From positions 1 to 44,140 of the forward strand of contig JASBRV010000127.1 of assembly GCA_030149295.1 (NCBI GenBank): a DNA stretch of 44,140 nucleotides, given 5' to 3'. The notes under the pieces are model-generated. The model saw nothing but the letters and a program-made list of their open reading frames with translations. It did no database searches and was not told the DNA's origin. Position numbers and translations under genes: made by a program. The DNA comes from Bacteriovoracales bacterium. GTDB lineage: Bacteria; Bdellovibrionota; Bacteriovoracia; Bacteriovoracales; Bacteriovoracaceae. This document shows positions 30,001 to 37,566 of the stretch, in pieces (position 1 is the stretch's first letter; the number at the start of each line of letters is the position of its first letter).

Positions 30001-30760
30001 TATCCATATTGTCGGTGTCTACTGCGAAGCCAAAGGCATTGTAAGAATAAGCTGATACCAAATTAAGGTCAGCCCCAGCGTCTATTAGTTTTTTAGCGAT
30101 ATCATTTGAGCCAATTTCCAAAGCCTTCATCAAGGCGGTTTCACCAGACTCATTTTGCTTATCAAGTAGTAACTTTAGTCTATCAGGGCTATTTTTAAGA
30201 AAGCCCAGAATAAAATCTACCATTGTCGGGAGTCCGGAGCTAATACCGATCATAAGAAAAGTACTTCCAAAACGACTCTCAATGCTTTGAAGAAGGTCGC
30301 CTCCTTTATAGATGAACTCTTTAAAAGGTTTAAGATCGCCATTATTTACTGATTGTAGGAGACGATTTAATTTCTCCTCACTCACTTTCCCATCTTGAGT
30401 AAACTGGCAAGAAAAGAAAGAATCCCTTGAGGCAAATCCACCCTTATGTTCTCGACGAACAGATTGACCCTTTTCAAGAATTACACTTTCTTTCGTAGTG
30501 TTTCTTTTGGTGACAAAGGTAAAATCTAATTGAAGCTGGTTTTTATAGATATCCTTAGTGGCCTTCACCTCCAAGCTTCCGTTCTTTACCGTCAGCTTTT
30601 GAAAACCAGGGTTAATTCCTAACTGGTCGTAATTGATTTTAATTTGAGAATTATTGGAGTTTCTTCTTACCTGTAAACTACAGTTAAGACTTTCTTCTGA
30701 ATATGAACTGAAAGAGAAAAAAGCACAAAGAACGAACAACGGCAGCAAAAGAGGACGCAT
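27050..30760 (-). CDS. Giant exported ankyrin-repeat protein
   Basis: 1236 residues with a signal peptide (about 1-21, MRPLLLPLFVLCAFFSFSSYS). Residues 22-120 form a beta-rich head domain. From about 130 to the end there are some 25-30 ankyrin repeats, many near consensus, e.g. SGETALMKALEIGSNDIAKK, RTPIHFAVMMNKLDILKYFL and GNSPLHYAVKRGSVEIVRAI. A less regular stretch near residues 560-620 separates two repeat blocks. It is predicted to be periplasmic or secreted, where long ankyrin arrays act as binding scaffolds. It is coupled to the subtilase downstream, so a substrate, inhibitor or chaperone relationship is plausible. No membrane anchor beyond the signal. Confidence 0.93.
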   Translation of the reverse strand: MRPLLLPLFVLCAFFSFSSYSEESLNCSLQVRRNSNNSQIKINYDQLGINPGFQKLTVKNGSLEVKATKDIYKNQLQLDFTFVTKRNTTKESVILEKGQSVRREHKGGFASRDSFFSCQFTQDGKVSEEKLNRLLQSVNNGDLKPFKEFIYKGGDLLQSIESRFGSTFLMIGISSGLPTMVDFILGFLKNSPDRLKLLLDKQNESGETALMKALEIGSNDIAKKLIDAGADLNLVSAYSYNAFGFAVDTDNMDIVKYMIQKGLDIKRASRINHFRSYLLALQNESYQFLDFFHQNGIGPNLFISDSKETPLYYASARGTEKLLKYLLESGANDFLSGPETYTPATVAVANGKLNAFKILVEAGVDPNFQSLDKGSALYFAAINDRVDIIRYLIDLKVDLDNPFKDYTPLAGAVYQGHNDIVKLLINHGANVDFTHENGLPLVHQAVLRGHFEVLKTILEMGTKHLNKKTQGFTALFDAVRLKKTSFVELLAKNGAHVNLTAERGLTPLYLAAELKSPSIIRLLAKYGYHDFRAGMDGFSPLLVANYYGDFDSVKELIKRFDYNLDDIQDALKLLDEGDFEDENRKRKHLEYHRNVRRQERNIPDGLLNNAILKKNIWDFRKYLGNGVNPDKVYNGWSPVALVAKNNLPNFLEALLVYGPPLNLEAWTDGWSSLHHAAYEDSLDVLKILVENGVDINITVPGREETPLHIAARNNHVEIAKYLITKGANLYFDGNSPFCDAIERAKYWTIDLLMPHYPKNYRNKVGDTPMSCAVRSNATAVLDILTNEGFPYTTVVNGYNLLTYSIYFQAWRSAGYLLSRIDINEKDNLGNTPLSLAVKAGNIPFIKKLYDLGVRDFAKGILLAESEGLVKLAEYMKGLQLTPLFELIVQGDIERVNTEFNDANVNTAIDFGEYGNVTPLALAIKLGKLDVIEALVKKGADVNLQGPMRTPLGIAAKEKNLEAMKLLVSLGAVPSKGEYSPHNDMVSGGNTFSKEIYEYLDRTLNHTMDDASYNGNTLLENIILNEAKEAFRYFLRFGYYPESILVRLLTEDIVSLGQIAVLENPSWGKRYFDKCEFEECAENVSRYLLASMHYLYGDKNYTGEGRKYENFIMNRIKYGTSEQVLLISGENNDGFTQKDHAGNSPLHYAVKRGSVEIVRAINHASDLDFMADQNNAGRTPIHFAVMMNKLDILKYFLDFSSVDLNVSDNAGETALSLAKRLPGRGAMIDLLKSKGAQ

Positions 30761-30991
30761 AAGTAACCTAGAGAGAGTGAATTAAAAGCTATGCATACAA
30801 CTTCTAGACAAGCTTTTCAATTTAAGGAGTAAAAACACCTCACAAAAAACTAGCAACACACCGCATTAAACACATTCTTCCCGTTGAATTAGGGTGATTA
30901 TTATAGGCTTTTTATTTTCCTAAAAGAGAGTTTAGACAAAGTGAACATAACTTCTATAGAGAAGAAGAAAACTAAACCATTAAGGAACCCC

Positions 30992-31780
30992 ATGAAAACC
31001 CTACTTTCACTAGCCCTTTTCATTACATGCTCAAACCTTTTCGCTATTCAAAAGGATTTCTCTTCAAATATGACCTTTCCTTTTGAAGGAAGGGGCTATC
31101 GTATTAGAGGTGTTCCTCGAAATGTCATTTACCTGACCATTGATGATGGCCCAAGCCGTGATGGAACACCTGCGATGCTTGATATATTAAAGAACTATCA
31201 AGTTCCTGCGACCTTTTTCGTTCATGGCAACCTAGCAATAAGAAGAAAAAATCTTCTGGAGAGAATGTATCGCGAGGGTCACTTAGTTGCCAATCACTCC
31301 TTTTCCCATGTTTTAGACTTCCCATCTTCTAGGAGCTTTCTCAACTCACTTCTTGAAACGGATCGCATTATCGCACCCTTTATTCCTGCGGAAAATATCA
31401 AACTTTTTCGCTCCCCTGGCGGTGTCTGGAACTCATGGCGTTCCCAAAATGGGAACTCGAATAGAATACTCTCTCAATACGTAGGCCCTCTTTTTTGGAA
31501 TGTTGGTGGTGGCAGTCCCAATCGACAAGACGATGCCGACTGGAAATGCTGGCGCAGAGGAAACGGTGTTACTGTTTCCATGTGTGCGGAGTCTTACTAT
31601 CAACAAATCCTAAAAAACTATCGACTCGATCAAGCCTCCCTTGTTTTACTTCACGACGTAAAGCCACTCTCGGCAAGACTTGTGGATCAACTTTTAAGGA
31701 AACTTAATCGTGATTCGATTAGATGGGAGTTTCGTCTAGCGGATGATATGCCCATTATTCGAGAATATAGCGACAGGTAA
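30992..31780 (+). CDS. Exported NodB-type polysaccharide deacetylase
   Basis: 262 residues from ATG 30992. This start was chosen over an upstream in-frame GTG (30941) because AAGGA precedes it and a signal peptide then begins at residue 1 (MKTLLSLALFITCSNLFA). NodB motifs: LTIDDGPSRDG (catalytic Asp pair), VPATFFVHG, and VANHSFSH (metal His pair), then FRSPGG and VLLHDVKP. These define carbohydrate esterase family 4, which removes acetyl groups from GlcNAc polymers such as peptidoglycan, chitin or PNAG. All key residues are present. It is monocistronic, divergent from the ankyrin gene. Confidence 0.92.
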   Translation: MKTLLSLALFITCSNLFAIQKDFSSNMTFPFEGRGYRIRGVPRNVIYLTIDDGPSRDGTPAMLDILKNYQVPATFFVHGNLAIRRKNLLERMYREGHLVANHSFSHVLDFPSSRSFLNSLLETDRIIAPFIPAENIKLFRSPGGVWNSWRSQNGNSNRILSQYVGPLFWNVGGGSPNRQDDADWKCWRRGNGVTVSMCAESYYQQILKNYRLDQASLVLLHDVKPLSARLVDQLLRKLNRDSIRWEFRLADDMPIIREYSDR

Positions 31781-31862
31781 TCGCTAAGTCGGGAACTACA
31801 TATAAGTACCTGATATTACTTTATAGATTTAAGTTTTCTGTCACTTAATCCGATTAACTCAC

Positions 31863-32735
31863 ATGAAAGCGCGAGTACTCTTTATCAACATACTTCTTAT
31901 CTTCGTGGCGATTACATTTAATTCCTGTGATCCACCAAAAACTCAAAAAAATGGTTATAGCGAAAATCCAGACGCTCAGGCTGCATTTAATCGACTTACC
32001 CAAAATGCAACAAATTTACCGACCTCTGCTGCCTTAAATAAAGAAATTAATGAGGCCACTAGCACACTTCATACTGCCCCTTGTGAGACCTGCGGTCTGG
32101 AAGTTGAAACAAACTCTCGGGCTCCTGCTTCCTTTAATTATGAAGGAGATTATCAACTGCCGGCCCATTGTAAGGTTGGAAACTACGATAATATTGATAA
32201 GTGTAGAGAGCACTTCGTAAAATTGATCATTGCAGGTGGCCCTGATCAATACGCCAAGACCAGACTCGATCTTCCCGGTGGAAAGTTTGATGTCATGAAT
32301 GATGCCCCGACACTACCTGATGGTACTTATGTGAACTTCACAATCAGTGAAGCGAGAAGCATGGCCAAGTCTTGGGGATGCAAGTTACCAAGTTACAATC
32401 AGGCAGCCTCAATTAGAAAATATGCTGAACAACAAGGCACACGAAAACGTGCTCGCACTCGACAATGGGATAATGGCATCGCTAATAATATGACAAGGAT
32501 GATGACAGACTCCCGCATGAAAGAATACGCAGAGGATGGCAAAAGCCAACTTATAAACGGTCACTTCAAATGGTATATTGACGAAAAACCCAACGATAAG
32601 AATTTTCGCTTTTTCGGCTTCTATGCTCCTTCCGCGTGTTCACAATATTGCCAAGACCACGGATCCTCTGGAGGCCATGGTGTTGGCTATATCGACTACT
32701 CTCAATCAGCTAGGCTTATCTGTCCTGCGAAATAA
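31863..32735 (+). CDS. Predicted lipoprotein of unknown function
   Basis: 290 residues. The hydrophobic N terminus ends in FNSC-DPP, a possible lipobox with lipidated Cys22. The mature part has several Cys (APCETCGLE, HCKVGNYDNIDKCREH, SACSQYCQDHG, ARLICP) suggesting disulphides. The C-terminal part, SEARSMAKSWGCKLPSYNQA through GHGVGYIDYSQSARLIC, resembles in outline compact carbohydrate-binding or FGE/lectin-like folds, but I cannot assign it. The ribosome-binding site is weak. Its last 20 bases overlap the convergent gene ending at 32716. Confidence 0.75.
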   Translation: MKARVLFINILLIFVAITFNSCDPPKTQKNGYSENPDAQAAFNRLTQNATNLPTSAALNKEINEATSTLHTAPCETCGLEVETNSRAPASFNYEGDYQLPAHCKVGNYDNIDKCREHFVKLIIAGGPDQYAKTRLDLPGGKFDVMNDAPTLPDGTYVNFTISEARSMAKSWGCKLPSYNQAASIRKYAEQQGTRKRARTRQWDNGIANNMTRMMTDSRMKEYAEDGKSQLINGHFKWYIDEKPNDKNFRFFGFYAPSACSQYCQDHGSSGGHGVGYIDYSQSARLICPAK

Positions 32736-33234
32736 CACAGTCCCCCGAACCTAAATCATAAACCATATCCCAACGAATATTTCTTCCGTTTGCTGTGTTG
32801 ACATAAAAACTGAAGTTGAATTCTCTAAAGACACTTCCAAAGAGTGAACTTACTTTTTCATGGGTTTGAAAACCATATCCACGCACATCAAGGTCTTCTA
32901 TACGCATCTCTTTACTACGATAACAAGAGAAGTTGTTCTCCTGATGTTTCTTACATTTTTCAAGATCAAACTTTAATCTAAAAGCCCCCCCCATTTTGGC
33001 AAAGGCCTCACCTTTTTCTTTTATATAATCAAGGTCATTGAGGGTAATGACTCCACTATGAATCGGAGCAAACTTGAGTCCATTGTGATGAATAATATCG
33101 ATAATCACATCAGTATCAGATTTCTTCGTCACCCAAACAGAAGTGGTAGGAACATTAGTCACGCACTGAAAATCAGGAATCGCAAAAATATTTGAATAAG
33201 TCATAAGCATTAAAGCAATCGCGATCAATTTCAT
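32716..33234 (-). CDS. Small secreted protein of unknown function
   Basis: 172 residues, signal peptide to about residue 18 (YSNIFA-IP). A beta-rich mature domain with four cysteines (FQCVTN, EKCKKH, FSCYRS, GDCVISQ) is probably disulphide-bonded. AAGGAGA stands before the ATG. Its 3' end overlaps the convergent lipoprotein gene by 20 bases, so the two transcripts would be antisense at their ends. No family recognised. Confidence 0.75.
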   Translation of the reverse strand: MKLIAIALMLMTYSNIFAIPDFQCVTNVPTTSVWVTKKSDTDVIIDIIHHNGLKFAPIHSGVITLNDLDYIKEKGEAFAKMGGAFRLKFDLEKCKKHQENNFSCYRSKEMRIEDLDVRGYGFQTHEKVSSLFGSVFREFNFSFYVNTANGRNIRWDMVYDLGSGDCVISQDR

Positions 33235-33412
33235 AGACCTTCTCCTTGGACAATAATTCAGAGACTTAATGCTATCGCTACTTCCTTAACTATGTCCAAG
33301 ACGCACCACACAACCAGGACCTTACGACATTGTAAATATTCCTAATGCCTTTAAAGAAGCATAAGCAGAGTGCTAGCTTCAACTCATCAAAAACCCTTTA
33401 AGTGAGACTTCT

Positions 33413-34243
33413 ATGAAATTCTTTATTGCTACACTTCTTTGCTTATCCTCGACTCATGCCGCTCTCAGTGATGCCGAAAGGCTCAACCAGGTGGCTTCCA
33501 ACCAGTGGATTGTGAAGTGTCTTGATGGCTCAGAAGAAACAGTAACCACGGAGCAAATTCTTAATAATGATCTTTGTCATAGTACTGATGGTGGCTCAGG
33601 CAATAGCTGTGTTGAAGTCGCAACCAGCGGACTTCCCTCCTATCATTATGACAGCCGCAGTGAAATGGCGACAATCATTAAAGCCTGTTCGAAGGGTGGC
33701 ACTGGCACTGCCCAGTGTGTTCAATTGGGAATTGATAATCTTCCTGACTACCAACACGACCATAGAAATGAAATGCTTTCTCTCATTGAAAGCTGTAGTG
33801 GAGTAAACTCTAATAGCTCCGTAATGTGCATCAACTCCTCTACTCAAGCCCTCCCCACTTACCATCACGATAGCCTTAGTGAGATGCAAAATCTTATTGG
33901 TTTTTGTGCGAGTGATGCCATGGGAATCGGTCAATGTGTCGATGCGGCCCTTGAAGCCCTACCTGACTATAAGCACGACTCTCCCAGTGAAATGGAGCAA
34001 GTCATCCTTGGCTGTAGGGAAGCTCAAACAATTGGTGCTGGTGAATGTGCAAAGATCGCCTTTGAAAATCTTCCTGAATATCAACATGATTCCATCTCAG
34101 AGGTCAATCAAATCACAATGGCTTGCTCTCAAGGTGGTCGTGGAGTAGGAAAATGCTTAAAAGGTGCTTTAGCCAACCTTCCTGATTACCAACATGACTC
34201 AAACTCTGAAATGGTAAGCCTGATTAATTCTTGCGCAAATTAA
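33413..34243 (+). CDS. Secreted protein with six exact C-x25-C repeats
   Basis: 276 residues, signal peptide about 1-16 (STHA-AL). After a 50-residue head there are six tandem units of 36-37 residues. Each has a Cys pair with exactly 25 residues between: C66-C92, C102-C128, C139-C165, C175-C201, C212-C238 and C248-C274. The core consensus is LP-[DST]-Y-x-[HY]-D-[SH]-x-[SN]-E-[MV], followed by a hydrophobic helix and C-[SAR]. It looks like a helical-hairpin repeat stapled by a disulphide, in the style of SEL1 or similar solenoids but not matching one I know. The gene ends 4 bases into the convergent metalloprotease. Function unknown; a binding scaffold is likely. Confidence 0.85.
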   Translation: MKFFIATLLCLSSTHAALSDAERLNQVASNQWIVKCLDGSEETVTTEQILNNDLCHSTDGGSGNSCVEVATSGLPSYHYDSRSEMATIIKACSKGGTGTAQCVQLGIDNLPDYQHDHRNEMLSLIESCSGVNSNSSVMCINSSTQALPTYHHDSLSEMQNLIGFCASDAMGIGQCVDAALEALPDYKHDSPSEMEQVILGCREAQTIGAGECAKIAFENLPEYQHDSISEVNQITMACSQGGRGVGKCLKGALANLPDYQHDSNSEMVSLINSCAN

Positions 34244-34926
34244 TTGGGAAAGGGATATAAGAGGGAGAGACCTAACTTATCTCCCTCTGAAAGTTCAGTG
34301 GTTCCCGTTCCACCACATCTCGCATAGTGCATCACAGAAGCGGGATCGTATTGGGTAACTCCAGAGAAGGTATCACTTTCCATGCATCTGTCTCGATAAG
34401 GATTTTCCTCACGGATATGTTCATGGCGTAGTCCCAAAACATGACCTAGTTCATGCCGAGTAAGGCGCAAGAGTGAATCAAAGTTTCCTTCTACAAATTT
34501 CTTCTTAAAGGTAATGGTATTTCTTTCATCATAGGGGAAGAAAGCACGACCAGCGTATCGATAACGACGACTACGATTGAGTTCAATTCTAAAGAGAGTC
34601 TCTGGCCCTTTTCGAGCATCACAGCTTTCATCGGCATCAGGTACGTAGATGAACTTAATATTTCCATGATTCATCCAATCTTGAGTGGCAATTCTCATCG
34701 CCTTCTCAATTACTGGTTTTAATTCTCTAAACTTATTACTAATACAATAAGTAAGGCTTTTTTGATCCTCTTTTTTCCATAGGCGAAACTGTCCTGACTC
34801 ATCAGTCATCACAGTTGCTTTATTCTCGATTGGCTTAAAGTTGGTACCACAAGAAATGGCAATAGCCTGAGAGCAAGTAAAGGTAATGGCCATAGCGCCA
34901 ATAAGTTTAGATAAATCCATCATCAT
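34240..34926 (-). CDS. Secreted metzincin metalloprotease (astacin/matrixin-like)
   Basis: 228 residues with a signal peptide (about 1-23, ending AIA-IS). Zinc site RHELGHVLGLRHEH (H158, E159, H162, H168) is the full HExxHxxGxxH, and SVMHY (197-201) is the Met-turn of astacins. The Glu after H168 is not followed by the usual astacin RxD, so it sits between astacins (M12A) and matrixins (M10A). The mature catalytic domain is compact, with only a short N-terminal segment and no clear cysteine-switch propeptide. It would act on extracellular or prey proteins. The strong motifs make the class secure; the subfamily is not. Confidence 0.9.
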   Translation of the reverse strand: MMMDLSKLIGAMAITFTCSQAIAISCGTNFKPIENKATVMTDESGQFRLWKKEDQKSLTYCISNKFRELKPVIEKAMRIATQDWMNHGNIKFIYVPDADESCDARKGPETLFRIELNRSRRYRYAGRAFFPYDERNTITFKKKFVEGNFDSLLRLTRHELGHVLGLRHEHIREENPYRDRCMESDTFSGVTQYDPASVMHYARCGGTGTTELSEGDKLGLSLLYPFPN

Positions 34927-34976
34927 AATTAATCTCCATATGAGACCATTATTTCAGAGGAAAAACATAATTAAAA

Positions 34977-35867
34977 CTAAGGAGAACGGGTGTTAGTCTT
35001 TTTTAGAGAACTCAAAAAACTAAATGCTCCAAGGATGCTGAAAAATGAGGTGGCAAAGAATCCGATGACCTTAGGGTTTTCCTTCCCTATCAACTCTATT
35101 AACACATTGAGATCAAAATTTTCACTAAAAAGCTTTTCAATTGTGAGGCGACTACTATCAGGCATTCGACCCCAAAAATAATAAACACCAAACATCGCTC
35201 CGGCAAAGAAAACGCTTGTAATGGCTAAGCTTATACTATTAATTTTCGAAATCTCATTATTGAGTTTATTTTGAGTGTAATAGACATCTCTTCCCTTAAG
35301 AGAATTTTTAGTCTCTAAAGTCGCTGTCCTCATCATGACTTTCTTTACAGTTAAATCTTTACCTTTAAGATGGCTTTTTAATTTTCTACGCACGATAAAA
35401 AAGCTCGGTACAAAGAAAATGAGAAAGATTAGCTCAGGAGCAAGATCAAACCATGAATCGAAACTTCGATCTTTTAAGGTATAGACAAAGGCACCTAAAA
35501 GGCAGGATCCAATAAAGAAAAAGATCTTTCCCATGGGAGCGAGAACACCATCTTCTAACATGACATACTCAGGACCATCTCTCAGACTCAACAAACGTAT
35601 TCGCTGACCAATTTTATATTTATAAATCCCGTTACTAGAACTTCCACAGCTAAACCAATATGTCTGTCCCTCAAAGTCATATTCAACGATTGGGCCATAA
35701 GTGACCGTCTTAGATCGATTCTTTCCACTTCCCCTAGAGATTTTTTTCTCTAGAGCAATAACCTTTCCCCACACCCTCATCGCATTCTCTTCGAAATAAC
35801 GACGGGCAAAGAGCATGGAGGCACCAAATAAAGTAAAAACAGCACCAACGATGGCAAAGACAATCAT
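34977..35867 (-). CDS. DUF3592-type membrane protein
   Basis: 296 residues with about five membrane segments (near 1-20, 115-130, 140-155, 215-232, 268-285). Between the first two lies a DUF3592-like soluble domain: EENAMRVWGKVIALEKK, YGPIVEYDFEGQTYWF, YKIGQRIRLLSLRDGPE. The second half, after KDLTVKKVMMRTATLE, is a further membrane region without recognised family. Role unknown. No signs of operon with the metalloprotease gene (50-base gap). Confidence 0.78.
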   Translation of the reverse strand: MIVFAIVGAVFTLFGASMLFARRYFEENAMRVWGKVIALEKKISRGSGKNRSKTVTYGPIVEYDFEGQTYWFSCGSSSNGIYKYKIGQRIRLLSLRDGPEYVMLEDGVLAPMGKIFFFIGSCLLGAFVYTLKDRSFDSWFDLAPELIFLIFFVPSFFIVRRKLKSHLKGKDLTVKKVMMRTATLETKNSLKGRDVYYTQNKLNNEISKINSISLAITSVFFAGAMFGVYYFWGRMPDSSRLTIEKLFSENFDLNVLIELIGKENPKVIGFFATSFFSILGAFSFLSSLKKTNTRSP

Positions 35868-35968
35868 TTCATCATTATAGAGACTGATTTGATTAGAGGA
35901 AACAAAATTAGGAGGTTATGAATTTTTAAGATAAAATTGAATCTCAATAACTCAAAAACAAAAGTACT

Positions 35969-37363
35969 ATGCTCAAGTTATTTCCTTTTCGTTATCACCT
36001 GCTCTTTTTGGTTCTAACCCTCGTAACGATTCTTTTTAAGTTTCCTTATTTCTCTTATCCTTTCGTTTGGGATGAATTGCAACTTGCTAAGCAAGGTGTG
36101 ATAGAAGGCCATTTCTCTTTTTATATCCCTCTTATGTCAGATCCTTTTGAAACTTATGGTCACCCACCAGGCGTCGCCTTTATCCAAGCGTTGTGGGCTA
36201 AGATTTTTAGCGGAAGTATTCTCTCGATGCGAATTCTTTCTCTTCTCTCTAATATTCTTATGTTTTTGTCCCTCGTCTTTTTAGGAGAAAAACTTAAGAG
36301 CTTTACAGTCGGTCTTGTTGCGGCAGTATTTTTCTATTTGAGTAATATTTATTTTCCCTTACTCATAAGTTTGCTTCCACCATCTTACGAAATAGCAACC
36401 GCTTCTCTTTTACTCGCCTATTCCTTAGATAATAAACGAAAGCCTATTCTTTTTGGTTGTCTTGGTATTTTAGCTTTTTGTATGAGAGAGCCAAACTTAG
36501 CCTATTGGCTTCCTTATACTATTTCCCAGATAGCTTTATGGAAAAAAGATCAAGATAAAACGTTGAAAAGCTTTCCTTGGGAATGTGTAGTGACTCCTCT
36601 CTTTGCCATTAGTCATTTTAGTGTCAATTATTTTAAATCAGGTTATTGGATAGCTCATCCCACAATTATTAGCGGAAATGCCTTCGCCCTCTTAAGTGTG
36701 AAGCAAATGACCTTTCATTTTGGAAAACTACTTTGGAAGAACTTAGGCGTCTTTGGACTATCCAGTCTTCTCCTTTCCTTCGCCTATCTCTTTCACCACA
36801 AGAGATTAAATGCGGTATTAAAAAAAACTTGGAAGGTCTGGATTCCTCTTTTACTTCTTCTCGGATTTTATCTTTTAGTCTATCGAGATTTTGCCCACAG
36901 AGATTTTGCCAATAGTTTCTCCCTGATCTTTTTCCTTCTTGTTCTTTTTTTCTTTGAAGCCTTTTCTTCTCTCAAAAAGTTTAAAGTTCTCGGAATCTTA
37001 GCTTTTTGTATTTTTTGCTTTGAGCTCTTTTGGACAAAGAGCTACCATGGAAGTTTTCTAAAAAAGCAATACTTCCAAAAAAATACCATTCTCTATCAAA
37101 AGGCGATAAAGGACCTAAAAACCTTTAATATTCGTGGCCATTATATTTACGTTCCATGGCCCATCAGTCACATGCTCTATAAGCCATGGCTAGGCTGGAC
37201 CGAGCGTCTTCCTATCTACATTGCAGACCAAGCTGATCGGGCTACCATTGCTCTTACCTCAAATGCTACTGCTGCCTCTTTTAATCTGGACCCAAACGTC
37301 TGGAAAAAATTTCACGAAACAAGTCACGGCGACTTAAAAATTAGCTTTTACAAAAGACGATAA
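35969..37363 (+). CDS. GT-C fold membrane glycosyltransferase (PMT/ArnT-like)
   Basis: 464 residues, about ten membrane helices. The first periplasmic loop has FVWDELQLAKQG, an acidic pair as in GT-C catalytic loops, followed by ETYGHPPGVAFIQALWAK, the HPP motif typical of GT39/GT83 enzymes such as ArnT. The C-terminal 80 residues are soluble and periplasmic. Such enzymes transfer sugars from polyprenyl-phosphate carriers to proteins or lipid A outside the membrane. The ribosome-binding site before ATG 35969 is weak. Substrate unknown. Confidence 0.82.
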   Translation: MLKLFPFRYHLLFLVLTLVTILFKFPYFSYPFVWDELQLAKQGVIEGHFSFYIPLMSDPFETYGHPPGVAFIQALWAKIFSGSILSMRILSLLSNILMFLSLVFLGEKLKSFTVGLVAAVFFYLSNIYFPLLISLLPPSYEIATASLLLAYSLDNKRKPILFGCLGILAFCMREPNLAYWLPYTISQIALWKKDQDKTLKSFPWECVVTPLFAISHFSVNYFKSGYWIAHPTIISGNAFALLSVKQMTFHFGKLLWKNLGVFGLSSLLLSFAYLFHHKRLNAVLKKTWKVWIPLLLLLGFYLLVYRDFAHRDFANSFSLIFFLLVLFFFEAFSSLKKFKVLGILAFCIFCFELFWTKSYHGSFLKKQYFQKNTILYQKAIKDLKTFNIRGHYIYVPWPISHMLYKPWLGWTERLPIYIADQADRATIALTSNATAASFNLDPNVWKKFHETSHGDLKISFYKRR

Positions 37364-37438
37364 CTCTCACCATTCTTAAATTCTGCCCAATTTATAAGCT
37401 TTTATTGAACATCTCCATAAGTAATATAGAACTCAATA

Positions 37439-37460
37439 CTATCTATAGCGTCATAGATAG
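37439..37460 (+). repeat. 8-bp inverted repeat upstream of the histidine-kinase unit
   Basis: CTATCTAT (37439-37446), a 6-base spacer and ATAGATAG (37453-37460) form a perfect 8-6-8 inverted repeat, 68 bases before the leader ORF. It could be a protein operator or an RNA hairpin. Confidence 0.45.
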
Positions 37461-37483
37461 CCGATATTACAAGGGTTACAACT

Positions 37484-37524
37484 GTGGCCTTGTAGGACTA
37501 GGTGAAAAACCTAATTAAGGTCAC
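37484..37524 (+). promoter_or_regulatory. Predicted hairpin sequestering the ribosome-binding site of the kinase leader
   Basis: GTGGCCTT (37484-37491) can pair along all 8 bases, with one G-U, to AAGGTCAC (37517-37524), which contains the Shine-Dalgarno AAGG of the leader ORF at 37528. Nested inside is a second hairpin, TAGGT (37499-37503) with ACCTA (37509-37513) and a GAAAA loop. An alternative GGTGA/TCACC stem would compete with both. This is the layout of a translational switch; no known riboswitch consensus was matched. Confidence 0.4.
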
Positions 37525-37527
37525 CCT

Positions 37528-37566
37528 ATGAAAACAAAGTTAGTTTTTATTCGTGGATTAATGTAA
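37528..37566 (+). CDS. 12-codon leader ORF overlapping the kinase start
   Basis: ATG 37528 encodes MKTKLVFIRGLM and its TAA overlaps the kinase ATG by one base (TAATG at 37564-37568). AAGG lies 7-8 bases before it, while the kinase itself has no other obvious ribosome-binding site. Translation of the kinase therefore probably depends on ribosomes arriving from this leader. Confidence 0.5.
   Translation: MKTKLVFIRGLM

Noticed and set aside
37464..37527. c-di-GMP riboswitch (class I or II) before the histidine kinase
   Set aside because: The conserved GEMM core sequences are absent; only simple nested hairpins are visible.
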